Of a DNA stretch of 64,000 nucleotides, positions 11,132 through 22,751 are shown in pieces. This stretch comes from Neocallimastix lanati (nom. inval.) (taxonomy: Eukaryota; Neocallimastigomycota; Neocallimastigomycetes; Neocallimastigales; Neocallimastigaceae). The notes below the pieces were generated by a model. It saw nothing but the letters and a program-made list of their open reading frames with translations. It was not told the DNA's origin and did no database searches. A program made the position numbers and the translations under genes. Location: the NCBI GenBank assembly GCA_016946835.1, contig JACVTC010000148.1:360979-424978 (forward strand), read 5' to 3'. Numbering within the stretch: the stretch's first letter is position 1; each line of letters starts with the position of its first letter.

Positions 11132-13026
11132 GGCTTCTTCAACCCTAATGGCTTCTGAGCGTTAATTAATCTTCTAGAATTATCATTAAAGTTAAAAATT
11201 GTACTATCATTAGACATACATTGTTTCGTCATGCCGGCTTGAAATGTAAGTCGAGAAACATGATTATTACCTGGAAATGGTGATAACGCACTGATTAATC
11301 CAAAAATAAAATTTGGGTCGAGTTCTTCATATTCGAAATCGCTATTACTTATATACTCAGCAATGTCAATAAATCTAATACCAAAGACAATATTACCTTT
11401 CCGAACTCTAAGAGGTCTTACAATTCTTCCTTCATCAGTGAAAAGGTAATAAGCTACTTCATCAAATATGCAGCTAATAAAAGGATATCTTAATTTTAGA
11501 TCTCTGTAAGTAAATTCAACCAAGTTGTAGGTAGTGAAACCTATGAATCTAGAATTCAATAATACTGGATATTCTCTTTTATCACTTTGTTTGTTCTCTT
11601 TAAAGTCATTATAATGAGGAGAATCATAAAGTACTGACGATAAGTAGGATAAATCCATAGTAAAATCAGGAGCAATCAATACCGATAGTCCAAAATACTT
11701 CACTAGCCCTATATCCTTAGACTCTGGTGTTTCAAAGGGACAAAAGTAGCCGTATTGGTAGGACAAACGTAACTCCAAATTTTCACTTTCCGTATTAATT
11801 GGTATCTGTACTCTTCGAATATGCGATAACTTATCGTAATAAGACCGTTTGCTTAGCGTTTGAACAGCTATGGAAGAATATTCACAAAAATAAGACCTAA
11901 TCGTACCGGATTTGACCATGTTATATAAAGTTAAATTCAAATTGGATACAAAACTACTCGTGTCTAATTTTTTATTTTTTCTATCCATTCCAAAATATTT
12001 TATTTTTCGGTGTATGGAACAGGGGAAACAATCAATCCGATTACTAAAGTAAGACCTACTACTATTAAAATCTAAGAACACTCTCGCCATGCATAAATAG
12101 GTGTAAAATTTGGTGTTTATATCGTCATAGGAAGAACGATCACAATGTAAAGAATCTGGTGTGAGATAACTGTCGATCATGCCATTGATAATGCTAATGA
12201 TTTCTTCTTTGGATTCCTTTCGATGAGATAAGATGGATTCTAGAGTGGTTTCTGGAGAAGAATCCGGAATTATTATTTCTATATCCTCAGGAATGTTTTT
12301 CCCAATGACATTTTCTATAATAATCTGTTTAATTTCACTCAATGAAAATTCCGGCTTTAAATAACGAAGCACATACACTAACGAGATACTCTGCTTTTCG
12401 TGTGATTTAATTCCTTTAACACGTAATAGCTGGAAAAATAAGGAATAATAAATTCGAATGTCTAAAAGAACGTGTCTTTTCATTTTCGTCAACTTTCTAC
12501 GACGATCCTTACTCAAAAAAGTATAGTAGAAATCAAAGTTTGTATGCTCATTACTAAAATTTTTTATAGATTTCTCATCCTTTCCCTTACTCAACACTTT
12601 TCTTATATATTCAATATACTTATAATCCGTAAACATTTCAAGTGATTGGAATTTTCCTTCCTTATTACATTCTTTATATTCAATACAGTCATTTTTATAG
12701 ATGAAAATGGGAGTACAAAATAACTCCTGAGAAATAATTACTTTTTCTATTCCTTCGACGATAAACACACCATCTATAGGTGCTGGTATTTGTATTTCAA
12801 AAGAGTCATGCACTAAAGAAATAAAATAGGTTTTTTTCTGAATCATCAAATGATCGTATTTCACTTCAGGGATAACAATGTCTAAAGGATTCAATTCCGG
12901 TTTTATTTGTTCAAGAAATAACTTGATATCAAAAAGCTTCTTTATAAATAGTTTATCAAGATTAGCATAGACGCCATATTTATCAATAAACCATTTCATA
13001 TAATCGATATTCCTTTTATCAACCAT
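11128..13026 (-). CDS. Viral RNA polymerase second-largest subunit, N-terminal part
   Basis: This 632-residue frame has the protrusion, lobe and fork regions of an RPB2-type subunit: 'PIDGVFIVEGIEKVIISQE' (about residues 78-96; the family's 'G.F.I.G.EK.II.QE'), 'IPINTESENLELRLSYQYGYFCPFETPES' around 402-430 (matching the 'CP.ETPEG' signature), and 'GNNHVSRLTFQAGMTKQ' near the C-terminus (the 'N..R..YQ..M.KQ' signature). It is the promoter-side half of the viral enzyme's second-largest subunit. Its start codon overlaps the start of the divergent UDG-like gene at 13025 within a single CATG, so the promoter of each gene must lie inside the other's coding sequence. Poxvirus and asfarvirus homologues are single genes of about 1160-1240 residues. 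Confidence 0.85.
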   Translation of the reverse strand: MVDKRNIDYMKWFIDKYGVYANLDKLFIKKLFDIKLFLEQIKPELNPLDIVIPEVKYDHLMIQKKTYFISLVHDSFEIQIPAPIDGVFIVEGIEKVIISQELFCTPIFIYKNDCIEYKECNKEGKFQSLEMFTDYKYIEYIRKVLSKGKDEKSIKNFSNEHTNFDFYYTFLSKDRRRKLTKMKRHVLLDIRIYYSLFFQLLRVKGIKSHEKQSISLVYVLRYLKPEFSLSEIKQIIIENVIGKNIPEDIEIIIPDSSPETTLESILSHRKESKEEIISIINGMIDSYLTPDSLHCDRSSYDDINTKFYTYLCMARVFLDFNSSRSYFSNRIDCFPCSIHRKIKYFGMDRKNKKLDTSSFVSNLNLTLYNMVKSGTIRSYFCEYSSIAVQTLSKRSYYDKLSHIRRVQIPINTESENLELRLSYQYGYFCPFETPESKDIGLVKYFGLSVLIAPDFTMDLSYLSSVLYDSPHYNDFKENKQSDKREYPVLLNSRFIGFTTYNLVEFTYRDLKLRYPFISCIFDEVAYYLFTDEGRIVRPLRVRKGNIVFGIRFIDIAEYISNSDFEYEELDPNFIFGLISALSPFPGNNHVSRLTFQAGMTKQCMSNDSTIFNFNDNSRRLINAQKPLGLKKP

Positions 13027-13651
13027 GTCGTCTTGGAATGATTTCTTTGTTAAAAATTCTAAATTAATTTCTCATATATATAATCAGTTGAGAAACACAC
13101 ATTATATTCCACCAGTGGAAAATGTATTTAAAATATTTTCTTATATTGATTTAGAAAAAGTTAAAGTAGTTATCGTTGGGGATGAACCTTATGATAATGA
13201 AAATGAAATAAGTGATATTGCTATTGCTACTAAAAAAACAAATATTGTACCTCCCAAACTTTTGAGAAATATTTACGCCAATTTAGAAAATCATGTCAAG
13301 GCTTATAAACCAATATCCAATCACCACTTGGATCGATAGCTTGAAGAAGGGATATTCTTATGTAATTTTTGTTTTACTCGTCCACGTTTCCAATCTACTC
13401 CTAAGAGTTATTATTTATTATGGGAGCCATTTATTAACAATTTGGTGGAATTCATCTCCAATGATCATCCAGTAGTGTTCATGCTATTTGATTCGATAGA
13501 TTCATCCCTTCGTAAATCCATTAATGAGAGTAAATGTTCGGTTGTAACTATTCCTCATCCTATTAAAAAGTATTATCAATTCAAAAATTCAAACTGTTTT
13601 GTTGAGGCTCAACAACTTGCTTGTAACCTTGGATTTACTTTTAAGTGGTAA
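13025..13651 (+). pseudogene. Uracil-DNA-glycosylase-like gene (fossil)
   Basis: The coding sequence resembles family-1 uracil-DNA glycosylase of the poxvirus D4 type. Visible parts are a start 'SSWNDFF', the segment 'YIPPVENVFKIFSYIDLEKVKVVIVG' split by the usual helix (about 13103-13180), the 'PPKLLRNIYANLE' helix (about 13251-13290), and a C-terminal strand-loop 'VVTIPHPI' with 'EAQQLACNLGF' (about 13540-13645). In poxviruses this protein removes uracil and, with A20, makes the DNA polymerase processive. Length of the region (about 209 codons) fits D4 (218). The gene is broken. The catalytic loops can be aligned only loosely, so a processivity-only role is possible. It overlaps the start of the RNA polymerase gene on the other strand. 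Confidence 0.65.
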
Positions 13652-14215
13652 CTTTGGTATAACTAAATTAAATTGCAAATTTTACTCTAATTTCAATTTT
13701 ATTAATGATTAATAAATACATAGCATTTGATTTATTTAATAAAATTTTAATTTTTAAAATAACAGGAATATTTTCATATATTATATTTTAATAATATTAA
13801 AGATTTTTAAAATATTATAATAAATTTTGAAATTAAAAAAAAATATAAAATATGTTTTTAAATTAAATATTTTATGAAAAAATTAATAATATGTATATTC
13901 TATTTTCGTCAATGAAAGTATTATATTTAATTTGGAATATTTTTTATTTTATTTATTTATAAATCTTATCTATTTATTTATTAAATTTTATTTTTATTTT
14001 TATTTTTATTTTTTTAAAAGAAAAAACTAATTCGTATATAAAATGTTAGTTATTTCGAATTTATAAATTGAAAATTCATAATTTATTTTATATAATACAA
14101 ATTTTAATTAGAATAAGTTGGTTTTATTTATGTATAAATTAGTCTACTCAAAGGGTATCTATTATACAAAAAATTAAAAAATAGTTACACAATAATATTA
14201 TTATAACTATTTAAG
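13652..14215. other. AT-rich intergenic region
   Basis: About 0.56 kb of A/T-rich DNA without a gene, between the UDG-like and capping enzyme genes. A stretch at about 14060-14085 (AAATTGAAAATTCATAATTT) also resembles a poxvirus early promoter core but lies 130 bases from the next start. Confidence 0.4.
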
Positions 14216-16626
14216 ATGAATCCAGTGATTCCTAGTAGTCATTATTTATTACTGGATAAGCAATTATCATTAGATACTATTTTGGATAATATGTATCATC
14301 AAATAAGTATCTTTAAAAATCATAAATTATTTAAATCGGGAGATATTAATTTTGAATTAGAATTTAGATTAAGAAATAAATACATCAATATTGATATTAA
14401 TGATTTTGTTAAATGTATGAGTTGTCAATATCACGAGTATTTATTCAAAGAAAATAAAACGACAAGATACAGAATTATATGCGAATCAAGCTATCCAGCC
14501 AACATAGATGATGATCAGGATATAAATCTAGAAAATGAGGAAGAAAATAAAAAGGAAAAAGAAAAAGAAAAAGAAGAAGAAAACATAGAAAATAAAAAGA
14601 TTTCGAAGCTTTATACATATGTCGATACTAATTCAGAAAAGGAAATCACCGAAACGCTAAATGGAAAAGTTGAATTCACCAAAAAAATGACTTTGATGAC
14701 GGCTTATTATTTCGTTTATAAAATTGTACTTAGTATTGAAACCAATCTAGATGTAAGCGACATAGTAAGCTTTCTAGAAAACGGTTTGGTTGAAACAGAA
14801 AATGGTTATAATAAAAAAATTAAATCTAATAAGGGGTTAAATATTTTACAATTCATTACTCCAACTATAAAATATAGAAAATCATATATTCTTCACAAGG
14901 ATGTACGGATTGATGTAACGAACTATGAGGATAAAAGCCAATTCGAGATTGATTTCTCAAGAAATATTAATCATGAAAGAAGTGATATGATAAACATTGT
15001 ACATGATATTATGTTATCACTTGATTGTTCTAATTTTGTATTAGATTATTTATTTTATTTGTTACCAAACTTTGAATTCCAAAAACCAATTACACCATCA
15101 CTGGACACCATATTCGACATCGCTGATGATCTGGTAAAAAACACATTCTTTGTGGCTGCTAAAACAGACGGATTACGTCGATTAGTCATTATCATCAATC
15201 ATTTAATGTTTAGTGTATCTGAGAATTTCGATGTGGAATACATAGATTGTATTAACTCCGATCTTCATTTAGTTTTCGATTGTGAATTTGTAAATGATAA
15301 TTTTATACCATTTGATATTCTTTATCATAATGTCGATTTAAGATTAAAGAGTTATAAAGAACGCATTGCTATTCTTGATTCTTTAAGTTTTGACTCCTTC
15401 AACGACAAATTTAAGCGAAAGAAAATTAGAAAATGCGGAAATTATTCCGATTTACAAAATTTTATAGAAAATGAAATGAATAATGAAAATAAAAATTTGG
15501 TGACAAATGATGGTATTGTTATTACAGATGGTGCTTCTACTTATACTTTGCAAAATATTATTCCTTTTGATAACCCCTAACCCATAGGGTTGAAGTAATT
15601 AGAGTTTATAAGATTAAAACACGGAACACGGTTGATCTTCGATTTGATGGTCGTTATTTTTATGCTAAACAACATTCAATTAAAAAGTCGAATCTAAAAT
15701 TGACATTGGCGGAATTTAAAAAAATATGTTTAAAATATCACCAACATAAAAGGTTAAATCGTGGTAAAAATAAAAGTATTACGTATTACCGTAAAAAAGT
15801 GGACATTATCAATGATACTCCGTTCAAAAAACGTATTGTTTAGTATCAATTAGTAAAAGAAAAGAAAATTCCTTTCATTATTGAATTCGATTTAGATAAA
15901 GGCATATTTGTGAAAGAACGGGAAGATAAATGGACCTCGAATAGTTTAAATACTTTTAATAGTATAGTTCTTGCTTCTTTTCAAAAAATTAATATTAAAA
16001 AATTTTCACCGGATTCAAATATCCTAATGCGTAATTATAATAATCGAATAAAACAAAATATACTTAATGAATATAAAGGAAACTTACTTGATATAGGTTC
16101 AGGGAATAGTGGAGATATTCATAAATGGAAACACTTCCGAAAAATTGCGTGTGTTGAACCTGACAATGTGAAATTAAAAAATTTAAATGAAAGAATTAAA
16201 AAATCAGATATTAAAAATCGTATCACCGTTTATCTAAATACTATTCAAAACAGTAAATTAAAAGACTCCTTTAATATTGGTACGTGCTTTTTTGCCCTTA
16301 ATGATTTCAATTATAGTGACGTTGAAAGTATGTTGAACAATATTAGCCAAAATATCAATGGAATATTTATTGTTCTTTTTATGGATAATAGCTTATTTAA
16401 TGGTGATATCGATTCTCCTTGCATAAAATATCGACAATGTATTGGTACATATAAAAATAAATTTTTAGATTCCTTAGACAAAGAATCACCAGTTTATTTA
16501 ATAGGTACCTTACGATATGTTCATAACAAATGTGATAATATAATGTTTGTAAATATTGAAAATTCTAATTTAACCAAACATTATGAAAATGCAATTAACA
16601 GTGAAAAAGTAATAAAAATATTTTAA
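14216..16626 (+). pseudogene. Viral three-domain mRNA capping enzyme (fossil)
   Basis: The region carries the three activities of asfarvirus NP868R-type capping enzymes in the usual order. An RNA triphosphatase tunnel-type domain opens the gene ('INFELEFRLRNK', residues 45-55 of the first frame, with paired Glu residues for metal). A guanylyltransferase follows, with 'AKTDGLRR' near 15155-15180 containing the lysine that takes GMP. A SAM-dependent guanine-N7 methyltransferase ends it, with 'LLDIGSGNSGDIHKWK' near 16087-16135. The total span (about 800 codons) fits the 868-residue asfarvirus protein. A Glu/Lys-rich low-complexity insert sits near 14520-14600. The gene is broken in its middle part. 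Caps would be added to viral transcripts in the cytoplasm. Confidence 0.85.
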
Positions 16627-19494
16627 AAATATAAATTCAATATAATTAATCAATATTCAATAGAACCATTTTCATTTCTTAATTCAACACAACAATTATA
16701 TACTTCCTATTTGAAAGTTATTAAATTTTCAAATACAAACGACTAAAAATTTATGAAATAAATTAAAGACTTGTCATTATGAAATTAAATAAATATCATT
16801 ATTATTATAAAACAACTGCATCGTTAGACATTTTAAATTAATGTCCTTTGTATTCTATTTTGTATTATTTGTAAACAAAATTAATAATAATAATAATAAT
16901 AATTAATTCTAGAATAGATATTCATATTATGTTTAATTGTTTCAGACTATGTGTAATATTTATAATAATTATATTTGTATTTTATATATATTTGAATAAT
17001 TGCTCTTTTAGATTATTTTAACTTTTAGATTACTTTAATCAAAAGTTTAAAAATATTTATGTTTTATTAATTATTTAATTTTAAATATATATTTTTTAAA
17101 AAGAACTTCCCAAACAATTAAACAAATAACTAGAAGATTTTATAGTTTAATTTATGATAAATAATGGATCTAAATAATTAGCTTTAATTAACCAAATACA
17201 TATTTTCATGAAGGAAGGGTATTGATAATTAGATTAGCATGTATTAGTCCTACAAAAAAAAAAAATTAATAAGTTAAATTTCTCATAGTAATTATTAATA
17301 TATTACTTTATTATTTTGTAAAAGTTTTTATATAATATTTTTATTTAAATAAATTTATTTAAATTTTAAATGAAATAACTAAGAATAATTATATATTACT
17401 TGGTAATAAAATTTCTTAAAAGTGTATTTAATATTTAAGCAATAATGCTATAAATATATTAATTGTAATTAATAGGAAGAATCCATTAATCGTAAATATA
17501 TAATTTATTATAATATAATAAAATAAGTTATAATAAGATCATTGGCAACAATGGTAAATAAATTTATTTATTATATATAATAATAATATATAGTAATATA
17601 ATACAATACATTTAATATATAGAAATAATTTTTAGTTTTATTAAAAGGAATGTAGATATAATTTAGTTTCTTAACATTATAAAGTAAGTCAGTTACTTTA
17701 ATTATAACCAAATTAAGTATTAAAAAAAAAGTCCACAATTAATATGATTGAACAATCGAGATCTAGGTTTTAATAAGTAATTTAATTACAGATCATTGAA
17801 AAAAATATTCAATTTAGTTTGACGGAAAAGTTTTCAGTAAATCCATTTCTTTTTTTTCTTTTTTTTTGTAATTCTTCTCAACATTTGCATTTTTTGGTAT
17901 TGAAAGCAATTATTTTTTAAAAATTAAAATAACTTAGCTAGTTTAAATAATATGTTATTGAAAGTAATTAAAATTTTAAACATAAAATAATTTAGCTAGT
18001 TTAGATATACAATATTTAAAACATTGAAACACATTATTAAAATAATTATTTCTTAATTTTACTAAAGTTACTAAAATATAATATTAATTTAATATGTTTA
18101 CTATAATGTATCCTAATATCAATAGGGATATATAAAGATATTGATAATTTACGTTTATTTCCCTTTGATTAACTATAGTGTAATATACATATTTCATTGT
18201 AACTACAATTGCATTTAACACAATATGTAGTAAATTAACATAAATTATATTATAAAGCATTTATATATTCAAATAATTGTGATATTCACATAATGTACAA
18301 TATATATTTACACAGCTTAATAATCTAATGAACTTATCTCGAAATAAAATTCCATAACACGTTGTTTACATAGTTTATTTTTTATAACTTAGTGATTTCT
18401 ACATTTACTAATAATTGGATTTCATATTGTCGTTTTATTATTTTATAAAAGTAGCAATGATAATATTTATATAATAAATATATTCTAAACAATTTTATGT
18501 TTATTAGCACAAATGTTAGAAGCTATTTTATCTGAATAATTTTATTTTCCACCACCACTCTTATTCGATTTTAGTATTTTTTGTACTTAATTTTTTAGAT
18601 TAGCTACAAAATAATTTTGTGTTATTTATTTTTATTAAATATTTAATTAAAGTTTCTAATTTTTAATTTTTGGAAATTTTTAATATTTGTCAAATATATT
18701 ATATTTGATTAAATATTGAATTGTTTATATGGCATATACAATTTTATATATTGAAATCTAAATATATAAATAATAATTATTTAAATCGATTTTAAATATT
18801 CATTTTCTATTTATTACTAATTTTAAAACCATTTGTAAATCAATATTAAATTAAAATTATATAATAAATTAAAATTTAAAATTTAATTATTAAAGTTTAG
18901 TACATAAATTATTAATGATTTCAAATAAATCGTTTTATTATTTGTTGAATATAATTCTAATAAGTGGAATGATATATGTCATATATATTCAAATTTGTAA
19001 AGCAAGTTTAATTTTGTTTTATATTAATTTTGAAGATTATTAAATTATAAGTTTATCAAAATTAATCAATAAATCAACTACTAATATTAATGTATAATAA
19101 CGCATATCTTAGATAAAAATTTAATTGATAATAGTTTAAGATCCAGTAGATATGATCATAAGTTATTTATAAAATTTGGTAATAATTAAATTTTATTTTT
19201 ATTATATATTAATGACAATTGAATAACTAATTATTAAACTATTAATAATTAAACGATTAGTAACAATAAACTGTCAATAATTACACTAATGGGAAGTAAA
19301 TCAAATAATCATACATATTTAGAATGATTTATATTATATAATATTAATAATGATTGTTAAAGAATATATTTATAAATTACATAAATTAATTATTTATATT
19401 TCTATTTAATGATAATATAAATATTATATAATATAAATTTATAATAATATAATTTTCTTCAGTATAAGATTTAAACATATAACTATTAGTTAAC
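16627..19494. other. 2.9-kb gene-free AT-rich stretch inside the element
   Basis: The longest stretch without a gene in the window. It is very AT-rich with no frame above background, a few imperfectly repeated phrases (for example TTTAGCTAGTTTA-like segments near 17935 and 17990) and no homology I can recognise. It could be decayed viral sequence, a filled junction between two viral segments, or non-coding viral DNA. Confidence 0.5.
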
Positions 19495-20217
19495 ATGTTA
19501 TACGTTATTAAGCTACTATTGTATTTTATAATTATATATATACAATGTAGTATTAATTACAAATTAAGTAATAATATTACATATTATGATATAAATAATG
19601 TCACTATAAAATATAGTGATTTAATATCTAAAAAAGATGTATTAAAGATAGAAGATGGATTTTATCAAAGTTATTATTGCAAGAATGAAATGTGTACTTT
19701 AGTTGATAATGCATATCAGGATTCCTTTGTTAAACTTCCTAATGAAAACGGAACAATACAAAGATATATAATTACAACATTTCATTATGATGATATTCAA
19801 AAATACCATTACGATAAACAGATTTGTATAGATAATGAATGCATTTCTTATGAATGTAAATCAAATTCACAATGTTTATACAACAAATGTATTAATGGTT
19901 ATTGTATTTTTAATAATGATGTTTCTATAACACATTGCGATAATATTTATTTAGGATATCGTGAATCATATATGCATTGTGGAAAACCGTATTGTGATAA
20001 ATGTGTTAAAGATGAAGAATGTTCTAGTATGGAATGTTATAACAATAAATGTACACAGCAACTAAAAGGACCATCTGAGAGTGAAGATTCCCATAATATG
20101 ATGGGAGCAGCATATGTTATCATGACGATATTTGTATTGATTTTTTTAAGTCCATTATTTTATTATATTTGTTGTTACAGATGTCATAAAAAAAATAAAA
20201 AATACAACAATTTATAA
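19495..20217 (+). CDS. Cysteine-rich single-pass membrane protein, 240 residues
   Basis: An intact frame with an N-terminal hydrophobic signal (residues 1-20), an extracellular domain with many Cys residues in a repeated 'C....C....C..G.C' style (about residues 55-190, e.g. 'NSQCLYNKCINGYC' and 'DEECSSMECYNNKC'), one C-terminal transmembrane helix (about 203-225) and a short basic tail 'CHKKNKKYNN'. This is a type I membrane protein layout. The disulphide-rich repeats look like those in secreted proteins of anaerobic fungi, so the gene may be a host acquisition by the virus, a virion surface protein or a host gene caught between viral segments. It lies between the gene-free stretch and the right arm and converges on the 196-residue gene. 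Its exact function is unknown. Confidence 0.7.
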   Translation: MLYVIKLLLYFIIIYIQCSINYKLSNNITYYDINNVTIKYSDLISKKDVLKIEDGFYQSYYCKNEMCTLVDNAYQDSFVKLPNENGTIQRYIITTFHYDDIQKYHYDKQICIDNECISYECKSNSQCLYNKCINGYCIFNNDVSITHCDNIYLGYRESYMHCGKPYCDKCVKDEECSSMECYNNKCTQQLKGPSESEDSHNMMGAAYVIMTIFVLIFLSPLFYYICCYRCHKKNKKYNNL

Positions 20218-20946
20218 ATTTATATATATTAAACAAGTTTATTTTAAAACTATTAACAATAACTAATAAGTTATCAACATTATAATAATGTATTGTCGTT
20301 AATTATGTGTATAAATATTATTTAATATAAATATTATATAAATAATTAATTATATAATAAATATATATATAATTAAACAGATTCAATAAAATATAATATA
20401 AAATGATTTTATAATATTATTAAATAAAAAATAACTATTTATATTTCAATAATAGTTATAATAAAGATTATTATCAGTGAAATAATATATTCAAGTAAAT
20501 ACTGGAAATAATGATGAAAAGAATTGTACTATTGATTTTAGTATAATTAATAAGTAAATAATTGGATGATAATTATTTGTAATTTCTGATTCTTTCGTTT
20601 TTACTAAAATCATATTTTTTACTTAACTATTTAAAAAATTTGTAGATTTATATATTAATTATTTTTTCATTTTAAAAGAAATTAAATCATTTTAATTGTT
20701 AATATTAATATTTTCTGTGTGTGTATAATTATTTTTAAAAAAAAAATTTTTAATTTCTTAATTATAAAATAATGACTTATTAAAAGAGAAATAATCATTC
20801 AATTATCCAATAATGGTTATATATCAATATAAAATATTTTTTTAATAAATCTTTAAAAATTTTTGTGATTTAAAGTTTTCAAAAAAAATTTTAAAAAAAA
20901 TATTTACTTAGATATTTATCCCATTATCTAGCTATTTATTTACATT
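20218..20946. other. AT-rich convergent intergenic region
   Basis: About 0.73 kb between two converging genes; no gene or structured element seen. Confidence 0.5.
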
Positions 20947-21537
20947 TTAATTAAAATAATATTTTTCTTTTAATTCTTTAGAAAGGATATTTTTATCTAC
21001 TGATACATTATTATGTAATATTTCAATGATTTCACGTTTACTATATTTATTTTCTTCTGCATAAGTGATAATATACTCTTTTCCATCCATATTTAAAGGA
21101 AAAACAAAGAAATGATAATGTTCAAGAGATTTTGGTAATTGTACATCCATTTTTATATCATTTTGGGAAACTTCAATAGCATTTTGAATAAATGGTGAAA
21201 ATACAATAGAAGAATTTTTACTTTCCTTTCCGAGATTTGTATTTTCGTTTTTAGACGGTAATTTATAACAAAATGTGTTGTTTAATTTATGACTTATTCG
21301 TGGTTTTATTGATTTAATGATTTCCGAAGGAATTTTATCGTTATTTTCTTGACTACTTAAATCATAAATTAATTCGATACTATTTGTTAGTTTTCTAACT
21401 GTAAAAGATTTATCCTTATTATCTATTTTAACTTGATTTGAAATAGTATTGAATACAATGTCAATAGCATCAATAATAACATTACGACGTAATTCATCAT
21501 ATCTTTTTTGAGATAAATTTTTAACCACCTCAGACAT
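20947..21537 (-). CDS. Unknown viral protein, 196 residues (right-arm copy)
   Basis: Same length as, and alignable end to end with, the protein at 6023-6613 (about half the residues identical by eye). The N-terminal 'MSEVVKNLSQKRYDE', the 'EIIKSIKPRISHKLNN' segment and the C-terminal 'DGKEYIITYAEENKYSKRE' are the conserved blocks; the region around residues 105-140 is variable. It has no membrane segment, signal or known domain. It is transcribed away from the 151-residue gene, with a 0.6-kb shared upstream region. Confidence 0.75.
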   Translation of the reverse strand: MSEVVKNLSQKRYDELRRNVIIDAIDIVFNTISNQVKIDNKDKSFTVRKLTNSIELIYDLSSQENNDKIPSEIIKSIKPRISHKLNNTFCYKLPSKNENTNLGKESKNSSIVFSPFIQNAIEVSQNDIKMDVQLPKSLEHYHFFVFPLNMDGKEYIITYAEENKYSKREIIEILHNNVSVDKNILSKELKEKYYFN

Positions 21538-22124
21538 TTTTATTTTAATATTTTTTTTATCCTATAATAAATAAATATAGTTTGACTTTATATTTTAATG
21601 AATAATAAATCAATTGTTTTATTAAATTTATTTTATCTTTATATCAATTAATAAAAATCAATTGTTTCATTAAAATTTACTAATGTTGTTATAACCATTT
21701 TTATTTCTTTTTTTTTTTGAAAAATAAAATTAGTGTTTTCTAATAAAAAATGTATATAAATAAAATTTATTTATTTACTATCCTGTTTTAAGTAAATTAT
21801 TGTATTTTATTATAATCAAGGATATTTGAAATGAATATTAAATATAAATTTAAAATTTTTATTTTTTTATTCAGATTTTGTAAATTAAATCTTTATTATA
21901 ATATACTAAACTATAATTTATTATATGATATAATATTGTTTAGTAATCTATAATGTTTGAAATATTAAGATATTTAAAATGATAAAAAAGAATTTTACAT
22001 AATATCAAAAATTATATAAACGATATAACGATAAAAATAAAACCTATTTGAATATATATATCTATAAGAAAAGGAATTCTATATAAAAAATATTTTTATA
22101 TTTTAAAAATTTTCGTAATCAGTA
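21538..22124. other. AT-rich divergent intergenic region of the right arm
   Basis: About 0.59 kb between divergent viral genes, counterpart of 5311-6022. It must hold two promoters; none is recognisable with confidence. Confidence 0.5.
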
Positions 22125-22580
22125 ATGCTTAAAGATAAAAATAAGAATATAATAAACCAAGTAAAAGGAAAGAGTTATAATTCTCAGCAAACATTAATTC
22201 AAAAAATTAAACATAATTTAAGTAATAGTGTTAGAGGAACGTTTAGTAATACTGTATTTATATCCGATTTTATTGAATTTTTAAATCTTCATATATTCAA
22301 TAGGAAGTTTAATGAGATAATCGAAAAAAGATTTACCAAATTAAATATACCTATGTTATATATGATCTTCATAATTAGAAAATATTATTTCCAAAATTTT
22401 TCAGAAAACTTTGTATCAAATGAAAAACAGATAGAAATAGTTAAAAATTTATTAAAAGATTTTATTAAAGAATATAATAATAATTATGAAGATTATTATA
22501 TGGATATACAACGCTATAACATTACTTATAATATAATTGTATACGATAATTTCATTATTGATTTTGATACAGAACGATAA
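22125..22580 (+). CDS. Unknown viral protein, 151 residues (right-arm copy)
   Basis: An open frame related to the 145-residue protein at 4873-5310 through 'FISDFIEFLNLHIF' (about residues 45-58), 'LNIPMLYMIFIIRK' (72-85) and 'NNNYEDYYMDIQRY' (119-132). It is basic at the N-terminus and otherwise helical. It sits 171 bases upstream of the polymerase on the same strand, as in the left arm. No known family is recognised; linkage to the polymerase in both arms suggests, but does not show, a replication role. Confidence 0.7.
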   Translation: MLKDKNKNIINQVKGKSYNSQQTLIQKIKHNLSNSVRGTFSNTVFISDFIEFLNLHIFNRKFNEIIEKRFTKLNIPMLYMIFIIRKYYFQNFSENFVSNEKQIEIVKNLLKDFIKEYNNNYEDYYMDIQRYNITYNIIVYDNFIIDFDTER

Positions 22581-22751
22581 AAAATAAAGAGATAATAATT
22601 ATCTCTGCTTTTTCAAAGAATATTTAAAATTCAAAAAAAAATTATAAATCTATATTATCTATATAGATTGGTATTAGTAGTTAATATAAGAAAATATTTA
22701 ACTCTAACCTACATATGTATAATTTTTTAATATTTTTAAAATAAAAAACAA

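Noticed and set aside
17935-18005. Short repeated phrases in the gene desert as a replication origin
   Set aside because: Only two imperfect copies in very AT-rich DNA; not above what chance would give.
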